DNA from: Paraglaciecola psychrophila 170
Lineage (GTDB): Bacteria > Pseudomonadota > Gammaproteobacteria > Enterobacterales > Alteromonadaceae
Direction: 5' to 3'
NCBI RefSeq assembly: GCF_000347635.1
Contig: NC_020514.1
Coordinates: 310,001 to 374,000, forward strand
Length of the DNA stretch: 64,000 nucleotides
Shown: piece after piece, positions 18,655-27,727 of the stretch
Layout of the letters: the number at the start of each line of letters is the position of its first letter
Position numbering within the stretch: the stretch's first letter is position 1
Position numbers and translations under genes: made by a program
Notes under the pieces: generated by a model
Seen by the model: only the letters and a program-made list of their open reading frames with translations
What the model was told of the DNA's origin: nothing
Database searches by the model: none

Positions 18655-19047
18655 GTGTACTCAGAGCAACTCTATTCACCTTTACCAGAAGATGAAGCCA
18701 ATCTATTAGGAAAGGCATGTGCGACCTGTATGGGCTCTTGTTGTAAACATGGACAACCCCATGCATTCGTAGACTACCCATCGTTACAACACTTGCTAGC
18801 ATCTCAAGCAACTGAGCTTTCTGAACAAGAGTTAACTGACTTATATAGCGATTATTTCCCTACACGAAGTTACCAAGACTCTCGTGTCTTCCAGGGTAAC
18901 AAAGGATGTTTGTTGCCAAGGGAATTACGTTCTTTTACCTGTAATAATTTTCTATGTGATGGGGCGATCAATTATCGCCATGAAGTTATTTATGCAGATT
19001 CGAACCCATTAATCTCAGAGATGTTTTGCCCACTAAGTTCAGAATAA
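18655..19047 (+). CDS. YkgJ-like cysteine-cluster protein
   Basis: A 130-aa protein with the cluster CATCMGSCCKHG near residue 22, plus later conserved-looking Cys residues in GCLLPRELRSFTCNNFLC and MFCPLS. This pattern resembles the YkgJ/zinc-iron chelating family, which binds a metal or Fe-S centre through clustered cysteines. It starts at a GTG with no good ribosome binding site, and a stop lies just upstream in frame, so the start is uncertain. Function is unknown. The gene stands alone upstream of the tRNA-Arg gene. Confidence 0.6.
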   Translation: MYSEQLYSPLPEDEANLLGKACATCMGSCCKHGQPHAFVDYPSLQHLLASQATELSEQELTDLYSDYFPTRSYQDSRVFQGNKGCLLPRELRSFTCNNFLCDGAINYRHEVIYADSNPLISEMFCPLSSE

Positions 19048-19378
19048 AACTAAATAACAGTGGAAAAACCAGCATAATTCATTAGAATCATCATTCGCTT
19101 TATCAAGCAGTTTGGTGTTAGTTGTGTAAGCGCTATTTAATTAACCTAATACACCTCCCTGACGATTTGTAATTGCTAGAATAGAGTGACAAAATTGCTA
19201 TGGATGTGAGTGGTTAAGTCTGGCGCTAAAGTTTAGCTTAGGCATGTATTGAACCTTATATGCCCCCGTAAAAGTGTAACCCACATGAGACTGCGGTATA
19301 GTCTTAAGTTGATGCATAGGGGGGAAGTTATATACTGAAGGTCACGACCTAGACAGAAAAATAAGCACAGTTTGAAAT
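19048..19378. other. Intergenic region upstream of tRNA-Arg
   Basis: 331 bases with no gene. The last 70 bases hold the probable tRNA promoter, described separately. I see nothing else. Confidence 0.5.
19309..19336 (+). promoter_or_regulatory. Sigma-70-like promoter of tRNA-Arg
   Basis: TTGATG (19309-19314) and TATACT (19331-19336) are separated by 16 bases and lie about 43 bases before the mature tRNA. The -10 box is a near-perfect match to TATAAT; the -35 box matches TTGACA at four of six positions. Confidence 0.5.
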
Positions 19379-19455
19379 GCACCCGTAGCTCAGTTGGATA
19401 GAGTATCGGCCTCCGAAGCCGAGGGTCGCGCGTTCGAATCGCGCCGGGTGCACCA
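19379..19455 (+). tRNA. tRNA-Arg (anticodon CCG)
   Basis: A 77-base cloverleaf. The acceptor stem GCACCCG pairs with CGGGTGC, the D stem is GCTC/GAGT, and the anticodon stem is TCGGC/GCCGA around loop CTCCGAA (anticodon CCG). The T stem GCGCG/CGCGC closes the loop TTCGAAT. CCA is encoded. It reads CGG codons. The DNA downstream, up to the J-domain module, is gene-poor. Confidence 0.97.
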
Positions 19456-19690
19456 TCTATCTACCTATCTGAATTTAAAAGATTATAAGTTCGATTATAA
19501 TATAGATAGTTGTGCAGTGGATGTGATTTGTTCAATCGCTAATCTTCGTTTATTCAATAAAAGTCGTTTTGACAAATGACCTTTTTAATTTTTACTATGC
19601 TTTGAGCTTTGTATTCACCGATTGAAATCACCTGTCTTAGCAGCATAAGATACCTTGGTAGTTTAAAAAAATATAAGGTCGATAAAGCAA

Positions 19691-20560
19691 TTAATTAGAC
19701 GTCGAAGCTTCAACATAAACTTGTTTCATCAGTGATGGCAGAAGAAAATTATCCTTATCTAAATTTTTCTGTTCTCTTAACAACTGGTATGCAAGATTAA
19801 ATCCTTTAAGAATTTCTTTATGATGTTTATTTCTTTTGGAAACCCAGATACCTGCGCTGCTTATCATCAAAGGTTTAAAATCTTGCTGCTTCCATTGCAT
19901 CGACAATTGCTCAAAATACCATTCAAACATATTTGAGCCCCATAATAATGATGCTCTACCTGAGCTATAAATTTTAATCGCAGAAGCTATTGAACTGGTT
20001 TCTATTAGTTCAACTTTACCCTCGGCGACTAAGCCTTTGAGGTTGGGATAGACTTCATAAATTGACTGCCACCCTCTAACCATGACTAAATTATGGCCTT
20101 GCAACATAGTTTCGTTAACAGGTATATCTTCAATTTCTAGTTGGGTAATCAAGCCTACCATAAAAGGATATGACCATTCAGCATAGATACAACAACGTTT
20201 AAAAGAGGCTATGTCGGCAGTCAACAAAACGTCACTAGTACCATTTTCTATGCCCATGTAGGCGCGAGCCGATGGATAAATAATCACCTCACATTTCATA
20301 TGAGCAATGGTGCAAAGTGCTCTGATGGTTTCTATGGCCTTGCCTGAAACACGTTCACTTCTGGTTCTGTGGGCATTAGGGGGAAAGTCCATCGAGGCAA
20401 TGTCGATTTCAATTATAGGTAAGTTATTTAATTCTTGTTTTAACGATTGAGCGGACAATTGAATTGACACAATACACATCATCCAGAGGAAAAACCTGGG
20501 AGAAAAAGTCTTGAAAATACACAAGATATTGTCGACGTTCCTAGCAAGAGCTAGTGGCAT
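19691..20560 (-). CDS. Periplasmic solute-binding-like protein (family 3 type)
   Basis: A 289-aa protein resembling amino-acid-type periplasmic binding proteins (SBP_bac_3-like). A hydrophobic signal stretch (FFLWMMCIVSIQLSAQ, residues ~23-38) is followed by a typical first lobe with ERVSGKAIETIRALC and YPSARAYMGIENGTSDVLLT, then WSYPFMVGL and a return crossover. No ABC permease or ATPase is nearby, so it may be an orphan sensor-type domain and not an uptake protein. The start is uncertain because the signal sequence begins unusually late. Confidence 0.7.
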   Translation of the reverse strand: MPLALARNVDNILCIFKTFSPRFFLWMMCIVSIQLSAQSLKQELNNLPIIEIDIASMDFPPNAHRTRSERVSGKAIETIRALCTIAHMKCEVIIYPSARAYMGIENGTSDVLLTADIASFKRCCIYAEWSYPFMVGLITQLEIEDIPVNETMLQGHNLVMVRGWQSIYEVYPNLKGLVAEGKVELIETSSIASAIKIYSSGRASLLWGSNMFEWYFEQLSMQWKQQDFKPLMISSAGIWVSKRNKHHKEILKGFNLAYQLLREQKNLDKDNFLLPSLMKQVYVEASTSN

Positions 20561-21068
20561 AAAATAACAGTTATTGTATGCATTTATAAAGCATTACCAA
20601 ACACTATGACACATAAAAAAACTTTTTCTTTAAGCCACACAATCCCATTTGATTTTGTTGCTCTTGAAAGTTCATTATCTTGTGTTGAGTTATTAAGTAA
20701 GGGTGAATAGTCACTACCAATGTTTTTAGAGTAGAACCAATTGATTTAGGTTGTTAATAGCGAACCTATTTAAGTACTAGTTTAAAAACTGTTTAAAAGT
20801 CAGGCTAGTTAAGGTTTTTTAATGTTGTTTACTTCCAAATTTCTATCAAATTTATCCATAAATAGTGCATTCATTCATATTTCAGCTTGGATTTTTTGGT
20901 AAGTTATTGAGCTAAATCGCTTTTTTAGAGCTGTGTTGGATACACTTAAAAGTCACTATGAATAGTACCTCAGCATTGTTAAACAGCAGCGGTAAAGGTA
21001 AAATAAACCACAAATAAATACACTCAATTTTTAGTTAAATTGTATGCACAAGGTTTACGTTAAATTTT
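20561..21068. other. Gene-poor region with one possible 34-aa ORF
   Basis: 508 AT-rich bases before the J-domain gene. An open frame at 20606-20710 (+) encodes 34 residues starting MTHKKTFSLSHTIPFDFVAL. It lacks a ribosome binding site and I do not recognise it, so it is at best a relic or micro-ORF. The promoter of the J-domain module should lie near the right end. Confidence 0.3.
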
Positions 21069-21329
21069 ATGGACCATTTTGAACTATTGGGGGTCACGAG
21101 AACTTCCACTACCACTGAAATTAAAAAAGCGTATCGAAAACTGGCTAATCAGTTCCATCCCGATAGAAATGATGCGGCAGAGGCAAAAGAAAAATTTCAA
21201 TTAATCCAAAAAGCGTACGACATAATTTCCGACCCACAAAAGCGTTCTTTATACATTAAGAGCAATTACACTATTATCACTGACCCAAGAGAAATTGCCG
21301 ATTCTTTTTGGCACAATGCCTTGTTGTAA
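21069..21329 (+). CDS. Minimal J-domain protein
   Basis: An 86-aa protein that is almost only a J domain: [20 protein letters not shown], helix [11 protein letters not shown], the HPD motif in FHPDRND (near residue 33), then helix III with [21 protein letters not shown]. It lacks the Gly/Phe region, zinc fingers and client-binding domains of DnaJ, so it should stimulate an Hsp70 while a partner provides specificity. It is the first gene of a four-gene run; the next begins 11 bases after its stop. Confidence 0.9.
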   Translation: MDHFELLGVTRTSTTTEIKKAYRKLANQFHPDRNDAAEAKEKFQLIQKAYDIISDPQKRSLYIKSNYTIITDPREIADSFWHNALL

Positions 21330-21340
21330 GGATCAATTAT

Positions 21341-21808
21341 ATGAAGTTTGAAACACCCATACCCGATTATTTGTCCGATGATTTTTCTATGTATTTAGAA
21401 AATATGGAGTCGCTGACCGATCCTGAAAATCCTGATTTGCTGACTAATTATCTAAAGGTGTTGTCAGCACAATTAGCCTTAAACAGTTCGGTCTTTAATG
21501 GCTTAGTTGACCAATTGGCGATGGCAATTACTCGTAGCGTAAGAATTGATTCAGAAAGTCTAGCCAAGGTAGATGTTACTCAGCAACCAGACTGGGCTGA
21601 CATCAAACCTTTTGTTGGTGTTCATGCTGATGCCAGAGCTACGATTACAGCGTTAATGAATCACTCAGAGAATGAGTTAAAAACGGCGGTGCTGCTGATC
21701 CATTTTTATAATACTTATGATGCCACTCCTTTACCTGCTTTACCCGAGCACGTAGAAGCGCACGATGACACAAACGATGCTTATGAAACCTACGGTTATG
21801 ATGAATAA
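21341..21808 (+). CDS. Unrecognised acidic protein of the J-domain module
   Basis: A 155-aa soluble, mostly helical, acidic protein that I do not recognise. The ATG at 21341 is preceded by TAAGGAT, a good ribosome binding site, so I chose it over an upstream in-frame start that would overlap the J-domain gene. The tail (HVEAHDDTNDAYETYGYDE) is strongly acidic. There is no signal peptide or membrane segment. Tight spacing to the J-domain gene suggests a common transcript and perhaps a co-chaperone partnership. Confidence 0.75.
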   Translation: MKFETPIPDYLSDDFSMYLENMESLTDPENPDLLTNYLKVLSAQLALNSSVFNGLVDQLAMAITRSVRIDSESLAKVDVTQQPDWADIKPFVGVHADARATITALMNHSENELKTAVLLIHFYNTYDATPLPALPEHVEAHDDTNDAYETYGYDE

Positions 21809-21835
21809 TCTTATACTATTTTTGAGGAATACCAA

Positions 21836-22483
21836 TTGACCAGTAATGCACTGATTCTCGCCTCCGATATAACGGAACAAGCCCAGCACAGCGGTAGACG
21901 TGCGGGTAACTCATTAGAAAAGATCGCATCGGAGCAAGGCGATAACGCTATGTTAGCGGTGTTTTCTGAGATGGATATTTTAACAGTGGCAAAAATTGTA
22001 CGTGAGCATGATGCCACTATACCTTCTATTGCTACCTGGCTAATGGATGCGGATTCCATAAAAAAATTATTAAATGTCGAACCTTCATATTGGCAAAATT
22101 TGGATGAAGAATCATTGTTTTGTGCACAAACCGAAGCCCACAGTTTGTTAGCACAAATATTTCTCTCTTATGAGGATGATGAAAAGCAACTCGAGATACT
22201 TAAGGCTATCATTCAAGATGATTTTGGTTTGTTGTATTTATCATTGCCTTTTATTGGTCATGACTTTTCTGAACTCGAATATGATGAAGAACAAGTATCT
22301 GGCAGCATTGAAGAATTGCTTCTAAAAATAAAAAGCCTTGATGAAGAAGCGTATCGTGAAGTGATGGCCGTGAGCACTAATGGCACTCTAGAAAATATAG
22401 AAGCAGCTTTAAAAAACAATGCAAATAAGCAAAGAGTCACAGCAGTTGAAATGGACACAGACGATATGTTTGCACCTCTATAG
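21836..22483 (+). CDS. Unrecognised helical protein of the J-domain module
   Basis: A 215-aa soluble, acidic, helix-rich protein with no family I can name. The start is a TTG at 21836, supported by GAGGAA six bases upstream. Visible features are a run SEMDILTVAKIVREHDATIP, an acidic middle (ELEYDEEQVSGSIEELLLKI) and an acidic tail ending MDTDDMFAPL. It follows its neighbour by 27 bases and precedes the next gene by 18, so it is part of the same operon. Confidence 0.75.
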   Translation: MTSNALILASDITEQAQHSGRRAGNSLEKIASEQGDNAMLAVFSEMDILTVAKIVREHDATIPSIATWLMDADSIKKLLNVEPSYWQNLDEESLFCAQTEAHSLLAQIFLSYEDDEKQLEILKAIIQDDFGLLYLSLPFIGHDFSELEYDEEQVSGSIEELLLKIKSLDEEAYREVMAVSTNGTLENIEAALKNNANKQRVTAVEMDTDDMFAPL

Positions 22484-22501
22484 GATGATAAGGACGAAAT
22501 C

Positions 22502-23415
22502 ATGAAAATAGCAGAGTTGAGGAACAAACCTTTTATCCTTTTGGTTTTAAAAGATGGCTTAGCAGATGGATATTTTTCTGAGGAGTTTGTGCATAAAACT
22601 AAACAACAATTGTCAGATATGTCGTTGCGTATCGCTTCTGACAATTTATCTATTATTTATGCTGATCACATTAAAAAAGCGTGTGAAATAGTCTTAGGGT
22701 TTATCAGCCTAGGGCTATTAAGTCATTGTGACAATAACACCGAAAAAGCAAAAGACATTATCAAGACTCAAGGTATTGTGTATTGTTTCAGGGCTGGATG
22801 GGCGAAATATGCAGGGTTGAAAGAGATTTCAGCTGATTATTTTAAACAGATCAAACTCAGTAGTTACGCTTTAGCAGCTAACGACATCTCAGATATAACC
22901 ATAGTTCATGCAGATATCGTTAAACAAGGCCAAGACAGTTTAAAGTTATTAAACTTGTATAGAAGTATATCGGCGCAATATTCTGCTAACGTGGTGATAC
23001 CTGAAACTGACGAAGACTACTTAAAATTTGAGCTGCAAAAACTACTCAATTCGGCTGTTGCTTTAATGCTGATAGATTCCCAGCAGAAGATTTTTAATCA
23101 TGAACGGTACACTCAACTTATTACTTATCTGACTACTACAGATTCGAAGCTGGTGCTTGAGAAGTTTGCTTGTTGTGTCTCAGATTTTTCTGAAAAGCAG
23201 CCAGTTACTACAAAAACCTTTCTTCAAGAATCGTCTTTGTTAGATTTTAATGAATTTAAAACAATCATAACGACGCAAAAAAATTGGCTGTTTTTATCCC
23301 TGAGATTTTAGAGCTCTCGGTAAATATCACCAATGAATTGAATGATGATTTTGAAGGCGGTTACGATTTTGGCCTGGATGATCAAGACGATATCGCTTAT
23401 TTAAAACCTGACTAA
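22502..23415 (+). CDS. Unrecognised protein of the J-domain module, frameshifted at an A7 run
   Basis: The frame from ATG 22502 (ribosome binding site AAGGA) codes for a helical soluble protein to residue ~262 and then stops at 23311. Just before that, seven A's occur at 23277-23283. One added A continues the frame as KKLAVFIPEILELSVNITNE and on to the stop at 23415, giving a 304-aa protein with an acidic end (GLDDQDDIAYLKPD), like its module neighbours. The continuation is clearly coding, so the stop at 23311 is likely an artefact or a slippage point. I cannot name the family. Confidence 0.7.
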
Positions 23416-23524
23416 ATTTATTCTTAAAAGGTTAAACGTTGTTCTCAGCGTTTAACCTCCTTTTGAGCGATGAGTCATAAAGTTAGACTTGCCCCTCCTG
23501 ATAGGATCAACTACGAGTGTAATT

Positions 23525-24415
23525 ATGGCGATAGCAATTTCTCCGTCTAAGCTCAGCTTACCTCAGCATAATCCTGGTGTAACGACTGTTCTAGAATTTC
23601 TTATTCGTAAGTTTCCGGCCATAACACATGATGTATGGCTTCAACGTATTATTGATGGCAAAGTGCATTGGCATGACGGGAGCTTAATTAGTGCGAAAAC
23701 CCCTTATGCGGCCCAACAGCGGGTGTATTATTATCGTGAAGTGACACGTGAGCCTGTGGTGCCTTTTGCAGAGGAAATTGTGTTTGAAGACGAGTTGATT
23801 TTGGTGGCATATAAGCCGCATTTTTTACCGGTCATGCCAGGGGGGAAATATGTTGAAGAGTGCCTGCAAAATCGTTTGCGTAAAAAAACGGGTAATCAGC
23901 AATTACAAGCTGTGCACCGAATTGATAACAGCACTGCAGGCTTGGTATTGTTTTCGGTTAATCCCCAGTTACGTAAACATTATCATGCTCTGTTTGAAAC
24001 ACATCAAGTCACTAAAACCTATCAGGCCATTGCCAGCACCAATAAACGTATTCCATTAGACAACCAGCAATGGGAAGTTAAAAACCGATTAGAGAAGTCC
24101 GAACCGAGATTTTTGATGCATATCGTTGAAGGACTGGCTAATAGTCATTCACGCATCCGCTGTCTTAAACGTTCTGCCGACAAAGCATTATTTGAATTAA
24201 ACCCGATAACAGGTAAAACCCATCAGCTACGCGTGCACATGCAAAGTCTCAGTTGGCCGCTATTAAACGATAATTATTATCCAGAGTTACAGCCAAAAAA
24301 ACCAGATGACTACAGCAAACCCTTACAGCTACTAGCACAATCATTGCAATTTATTGACCCGATGACACGACAAGTAAGGTGCTTTTCTAGTCATACCGAG
24401 CTCAATTTAAATTAA
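23525..24415 (+). CDS. RluA-family RNA pseudouridine synthase
   Basis: Isomerises uridine to pseudouridine in rRNA or tRNA. The catalytic motif HRIDNSTAGLVLF (normally HRLDxxTSGL) is near residue 133, with the nucleophilic Asp present. ITGKTHQLRVHM near 238 is the conserved RNA-binding segment. The N-terminal ~85 residues (VLEFLIRKFP, WLQRIIDGKVHWHDG) look S4-like. The ATG at 23525 gives 296 aa; a TTG 36 bases upstream is possible. The exact target nucleotide cannot be told from sequence. Confidence 0.88.
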   Translation: MAIAISPSKLSLPQHNPGVTTVLEFLIRKFPAITHDVWLQRIIDGKVHWHDGSLISAKTPYAAQQRVYYYREVTREPVVPFAEEIVFEDELILVAYKPHFLPVMPGGKYVEECLQNRLRKKTGNQQLQAVHRIDNSTAGLVLFSVNPQLRKHYHALFETHQVTKTYQAIASTNKRIPLDNQQWEVKNRLEKSEPRFLMHIVEGLANSHSRIRCLKRSADKALFELNPITGKTHQLRVHMQSLSWPLLNDNYYPELQPKKPDDYSKPLQLLAQSLQFIDPMTRQVRCFSSHTELNLN

Positions 24416-24601
24416 CAGTAAGCTAGGACCTTGTGCACCGATATACATCTCGTTTTTCTATTTTTACTCCAACGTCTGCCTCATTTTTTTCTATCAGAGC
24501 TGTAAATGCTTCGATAAATCGCTAACGGGTTAAATACGTCTTCGGTTAAAACCCATTTGTTTGTTAAAATACTTCGTTGACACCACACAGGTAATTTACA
24601 C

Positions 24602-25219
24602 ATGACGCAAACCTGCGCCGACTCCCTTGTCGTACTTGATTTTGAAACTACTGGACTGTCACCTAACATGGGCGATAGAGCCATTGAAATAGGGGCGGTT
24701 CGTCTTGAGAGAGGGCAGGTGGTTGATCGTTTTCAAGCATTAATGAATCCTGGGAAACCTGTTAGTGCATTTATTGAAAATTATACTGGGATCACTAACC
24801 GCATGTTAAACCGAGCCGCTCCCTGTGATGAAGTCATGCATGAGTTTTCTGATTTTATGGGAGACAGTAATTTGGTTGCCCATAATGCGTCATTTGATAA
24901 ACGTTTTTTGGATGCAGAGTTAGGTCGGATTTGTAGGTCGTATGATGGTCATTTTGCTTGCTCTTTATTGGTGGCCAGGCGTGTATATCAGCAAGCGCCT
25001 AATCATAAGCTAGGTTCACTGATTGCTTATAAAAACATTCCATCAGAGGGTGGCTTTCACCGAGCGTTATACGATTCAGAAATGACCGCGAAATTGTGGA
25101 TGGCTATGCTGGATGATATTTCTCAAATAATAACAACCAAAGTCGTACCGTTTAGATTAATTCAAAAGCTCTCTAAAACACCTAAAAGTGGGGTGAATAC
25201 ATTGTTGCTAGCACAATAA
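24602..25219 (+). CDS. DEDDh 3'-5' exonuclease (DnaQ-like)
   Basis: A 205-aa exonuclease-fold protein with all DEDDh motifs: Exo I LDFETTG (near residue 14), Exo [12 protein letters not shown] (near 98), and Exo III with [11 protein letters not shown] (near 154) supplying His and Asp. It resembles DnaQ epsilon and stand-alone proofreading or RNase T-like nucleases but lacks the epsilon C-terminal polymerase-binding region. It is cytoplasmic and monocistronic. Its substrate (DNA or RNA) is undetermined. Confidence 0.9.
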   Translation: MTQTCADSLVVLDFETTGLSPNMGDRAIEIGAVRLERGQVVDRFQALMNPGKPVSAFIENYTGITNRMLNRAAPCDEVMHEFSDFMGDSNLVAHNASFDKRFLDAELGRICRSYDGHFACSLLVARRVYQQAPNHKLGSLIAYKNIPSEGGFHRALYDSEMTAKLWMAMLDDISQIITTKVVPFRLIQKLSKTPKSGVNTLLLAQ

Positions 25220-25280
25220 TTATTGCTTAGCCTACAACGTAAAAAAGCAATAAACACCTGAAGTTTATAAGGATTAAGCC

Positions 25281-25451
25281 CTAATCCTTTTTGCTGATAG
25301 TGATGTCAATATTTTTACTATCACCAGCAAACCACTTTTGAACGTAAATACTACCTATGACAGGCGGCATGCCATCTTCTGGCACTTCTTTGTATCGAAC
25401 ACTATTTTTGTTCTGTTTTTCAAACTCAAATTTAACTTTTTTATCGGACAT
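25281..25451 (-). CDS. Small conserved hypothetical protein
   Basis: A 56-aa basic protein starting MSDKKVKFEFEKQNKNSVRY and ending in beta-strand-like GSIYVQKWFAGDSKNIDITI. I chose ATG 25451 because GAGG lies nine bases upstream and the sequence becomes protein-like from there; a longer frame to 25553 has no such support. I recall similar 55-60-aa proteins of unknown function in marine gammaproteobacteria. No function can be inferred. Confidence 0.7.
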   Translation of the reverse strand: MSDKKVKFEFEKQNKNSVRYKEVPEDGMPPVIGSIYVQKWFAGDSKNIDITISKKD

Positions 25452-25677
25452 GAATATCGCCTCAGTATTTTTATGGATTATGGAATATTTTAGGGCGTCA
25501 TAGCCATATCTTTTTAATTGTGAAGCCAATAATCTTAAAGTTATCGGAGTCAAAAAACATTAAAAGATTCAGAAGTTTTGATATTGAATCAATAAGATTT
25601 AAGGTGAGGACGATGTAAACGTGATCTGACATAATTAATCAACAGGTCAAAGTGCTTCGACCCGTTGCTTAATTATC

Positions 25678-27618
25678 TTAGCGGTTCAATCTGTTGGCTA
25701 TCAAACTTTCTACCACACTGGGATCAGCTAGAGTCGAGATATCACCTAGTTGCTCATATTCATTGGCGGCAATTTTACGTAATATCCTGCGCATGATTTT
25801 ACCTGATCGTGTTTTAGGAAGATCTTGGGTCCATTGAATAATATCTGGGGTCGCGATAGGGCTTAGTTCTTTGCGTACCCAGTTTTTTAGTTCTATTGTG
25901 AGCTCATCATTGAAGCTTTGGCCTTCAACAGGGCTAACGAAAACATAAATACCTTGGCCTTTTATGTCGTGTGAGTAACCCACAACAGCAGCTTCAGCTA
26001 CAGCAGGATGAGATACCAGCGCACTTTCTATTTCGGCGGTGCCTAAACGATGACCTGAGACATTAAGTACATCATCAACTCTACCCGTTATCCAATAGTA
26101 ACCATCGTCATCTCTGCGACAGCCATCACCGGTAAAATATTGATTTTCGTAGGTACTAAAATAGGTCTGGATAAATCGCTGATGATCACCATAAACTGTT
26201 CTACCTTGGCCTGGCCAACTATCGCGGATCACCAGGTTACCTTCTGCCGCTAATAATAACTCTTCTCCATTCTTGTCGACTACAGCAGGTTGGATACCAA
26301 AAAATGGCATACTGGCGGCGCCGGGTTTTAAAGCAGTGACACTTGGCAATGGTGTGATCATGATGCCACCAGTTTCGGTTTGCCACCATGTATCGACAAT
26401 GGGGCAGCGACTTTTACCAATGGTTTCATAGTACCACTGCCAGGCTTGGGGATTAATTGGCTCGCCTACCGAGCCTAATAGTCGAAGTGAATTACAGTGA
26501 GTACCATCTGCTGGATAATCACCGTGGGCCATTAATGCCCGGATGGCAGTAGGCGCAGTATAAAGAATATTGACTTTATGTTTGTCTACTATTTGGCAAA
26601 TTCGTCTTACATCAGGGTAAGTGGGTACCCCTTCAAATAATAACGTAGTAGCACCATTTGCCAATGGTCCATACACCATATAACTGTGGCCTGTGATCCA
26701 GCCCACATCTGCTGCACACCAGTATATTTCGCCGGGATGGTAGTCGAAAACGTATTTGTGAGTCAACGCGGCATATACCAGATAACCACCAGTGGTATGC
26801 ACCACACCTTTTGGCGTGCCTGTAGAGCCAGAAGTGTAGAGAATGAATAATGGGTCTTCCGCATTCATTTCAGTTGGCGTGCATTCTGTCGTACAATCGG
26901 CAACCAACTCGTGCCACCACAAGTCTTGTGGGTTAAATGCTACTTCAGCATACGTATTTTGAAACACTATGTTGTGTTTAATACTTGGACAGCGGTTATT
27001 TTTTAAGGCTTCATCGACATTGAGCTTTAAGGGGACTGTTTTGCCACCACGACGGCCTTCGTCAGCGGTAATCACAACTTTTGCATCGCAGTCGTTAATA
27101 CGGTCGGCTATCGCATTGGGTGAAAAGCCCGCAAAAACAATAGAGTGAACGGCTCCAATTCTAGTACAAGCTAACATGGCATAAGCTGCTTCGGGCACCA
27201 TTGGCATGTAAATAGCCACACGATCACCTTTAGCTATCCCTAGATTTTTTAAGCCATTGGCTAACCGGCACACTTCATCATGTAACTGTTGGTAGCTTAT
27301 ATTTTGGTCGGTCTCGGGAGAGTCGCCTTCCCAGATAATAGCGGTTTGTTGTGCTTGTTTGGCTAAATGTCTATCGATACAGTTGTAGCTGACATTTAAT
27401 AGCCCATCTTCGAACCATTTGATGTACAAATTATCTTTAGAAAAATTAGTGTTTTTGATAATAGTGGGGGCTTTATACCAGTCAACAATAGACGATTGTT
27501 CACGCCAAAATTCGTCAGGAGATTCAACCGATTGTTGATACATTATTTGGTATTTTTCAACACTTAAAAAAGAATCTTGCTTCGCTTGTTCTGGCACGGG
27601 ATAGAGCATTTTAGTCAT
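25678..27618 (-). CDS. acs: Acetyl-CoA synthetase
   Basis: Activates acetate to acetyl-CoA through acetyl-AMP. At 646 aa it is close to E. coli Acs (652). The AMP-binding P-loop [20 protein letters not shown] is near residue 263 and the WWQTETGG motif near 413. The C-terminal lid [17 protein letters not shown] carries the Lys that is acetylated to switch the enzyme off. It lies next to the nag operon, whose NagA releases acetate, so the location fits use of that acetate. Confidence 0.97.
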   Translation of the reverse strand: MTKMLYPVPEQAKQDSFLSVEKYQIMYQQSVESPDEFWREQSSIVDWYKAPTIIKNTNFSKDNLYIKWFEDGLLNVSYNCIDRHLAKQAQQTAIIWEGDSPETDQNISYQQLHDEVCRLANGLKNLGIAKGDRVAIYMPMVPEAAYAMLACTRIGAVHSIVFAGFSPNAIADRINDCDAKVVITADEGRRGGKTVPLKLNVDEALKNNRCPSIKHNIVFQNTYAEVAFNPQDLWWHELVADCTTECTPTEMNAEDPLFILYTSGSTGTPKGVVHTTGGYLVYAALTHKYVFDYHPGEIYWCAADVGWITGHSYMVYGPLANGATTLLFEGVPTYPDVRRICQIVDKHKVNILYTAPTAIRALMAHGDYPADGTHCNSLRLLGSVGEPINPQAWQWYYETIGKSRCPIVDTWWQTETGGIMITPLPSVTALKPGAASMPFFGIQPAVVDKNGEELLLAAEGNLVIRDSWPGQGRTVYGDHQRFIQTYFSTYENQYFTGDGCRRDDDGYYWITGRVDDVLNVSGHRLGTAEIESALVSHPAVAEAAVVGYSHDIKGQGIYVFVSPVEGQSFNDELTIELKNWVRKELSPIATPDIIQWTQDLPKTRSGKIMRRILRKIAANEYEQLGDISTLADPSVVESLIANRLNR

Positions 27619-27685
27619 GAATACCTCTAGTAAAAAAGATGGTTGTTAGTATTGTCATACAATTCACAATTATTCAGTGAACTAA

Positions 27686-27706
27686 CCTAAGGAAGTTCAC
27701 CTTAGG
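27686..27706 (-). terminator. Hairpin downstream of nagP
   Basis: CCTAAGG and CCTTAGG form a perfect 7-bp stem with a 7-base loop, about 20 bases past the stop of nagP. The U-run is weak, so this is a tentative terminator of the nag operon. Confidence 0.4.
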
Positions 27707-27727
27707 CTAAAATAACCTGTAATAAAT

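Noticed and set aside
18596..18811. Minus-strand open frame over the Cys-cluster gene
   Set aside because: The plus frame has the family-like Cys pattern; the minus frame has no signals or recognisable content.
19379..20560. Genomic island integrated at tRNA-Arg
   Set aside because: I found no integrase and no second copy of the tRNA 3' end downstream within the window, so an attachment site is not supported.
23277..23283. Programmed -1 frameshift as the preferred explanation
   Set aside because: In frame the heptamer is A-AAA-AAT, a poor slippery site in bacteria, with no clear downstream hairpin. A missing base in the read is more likely.
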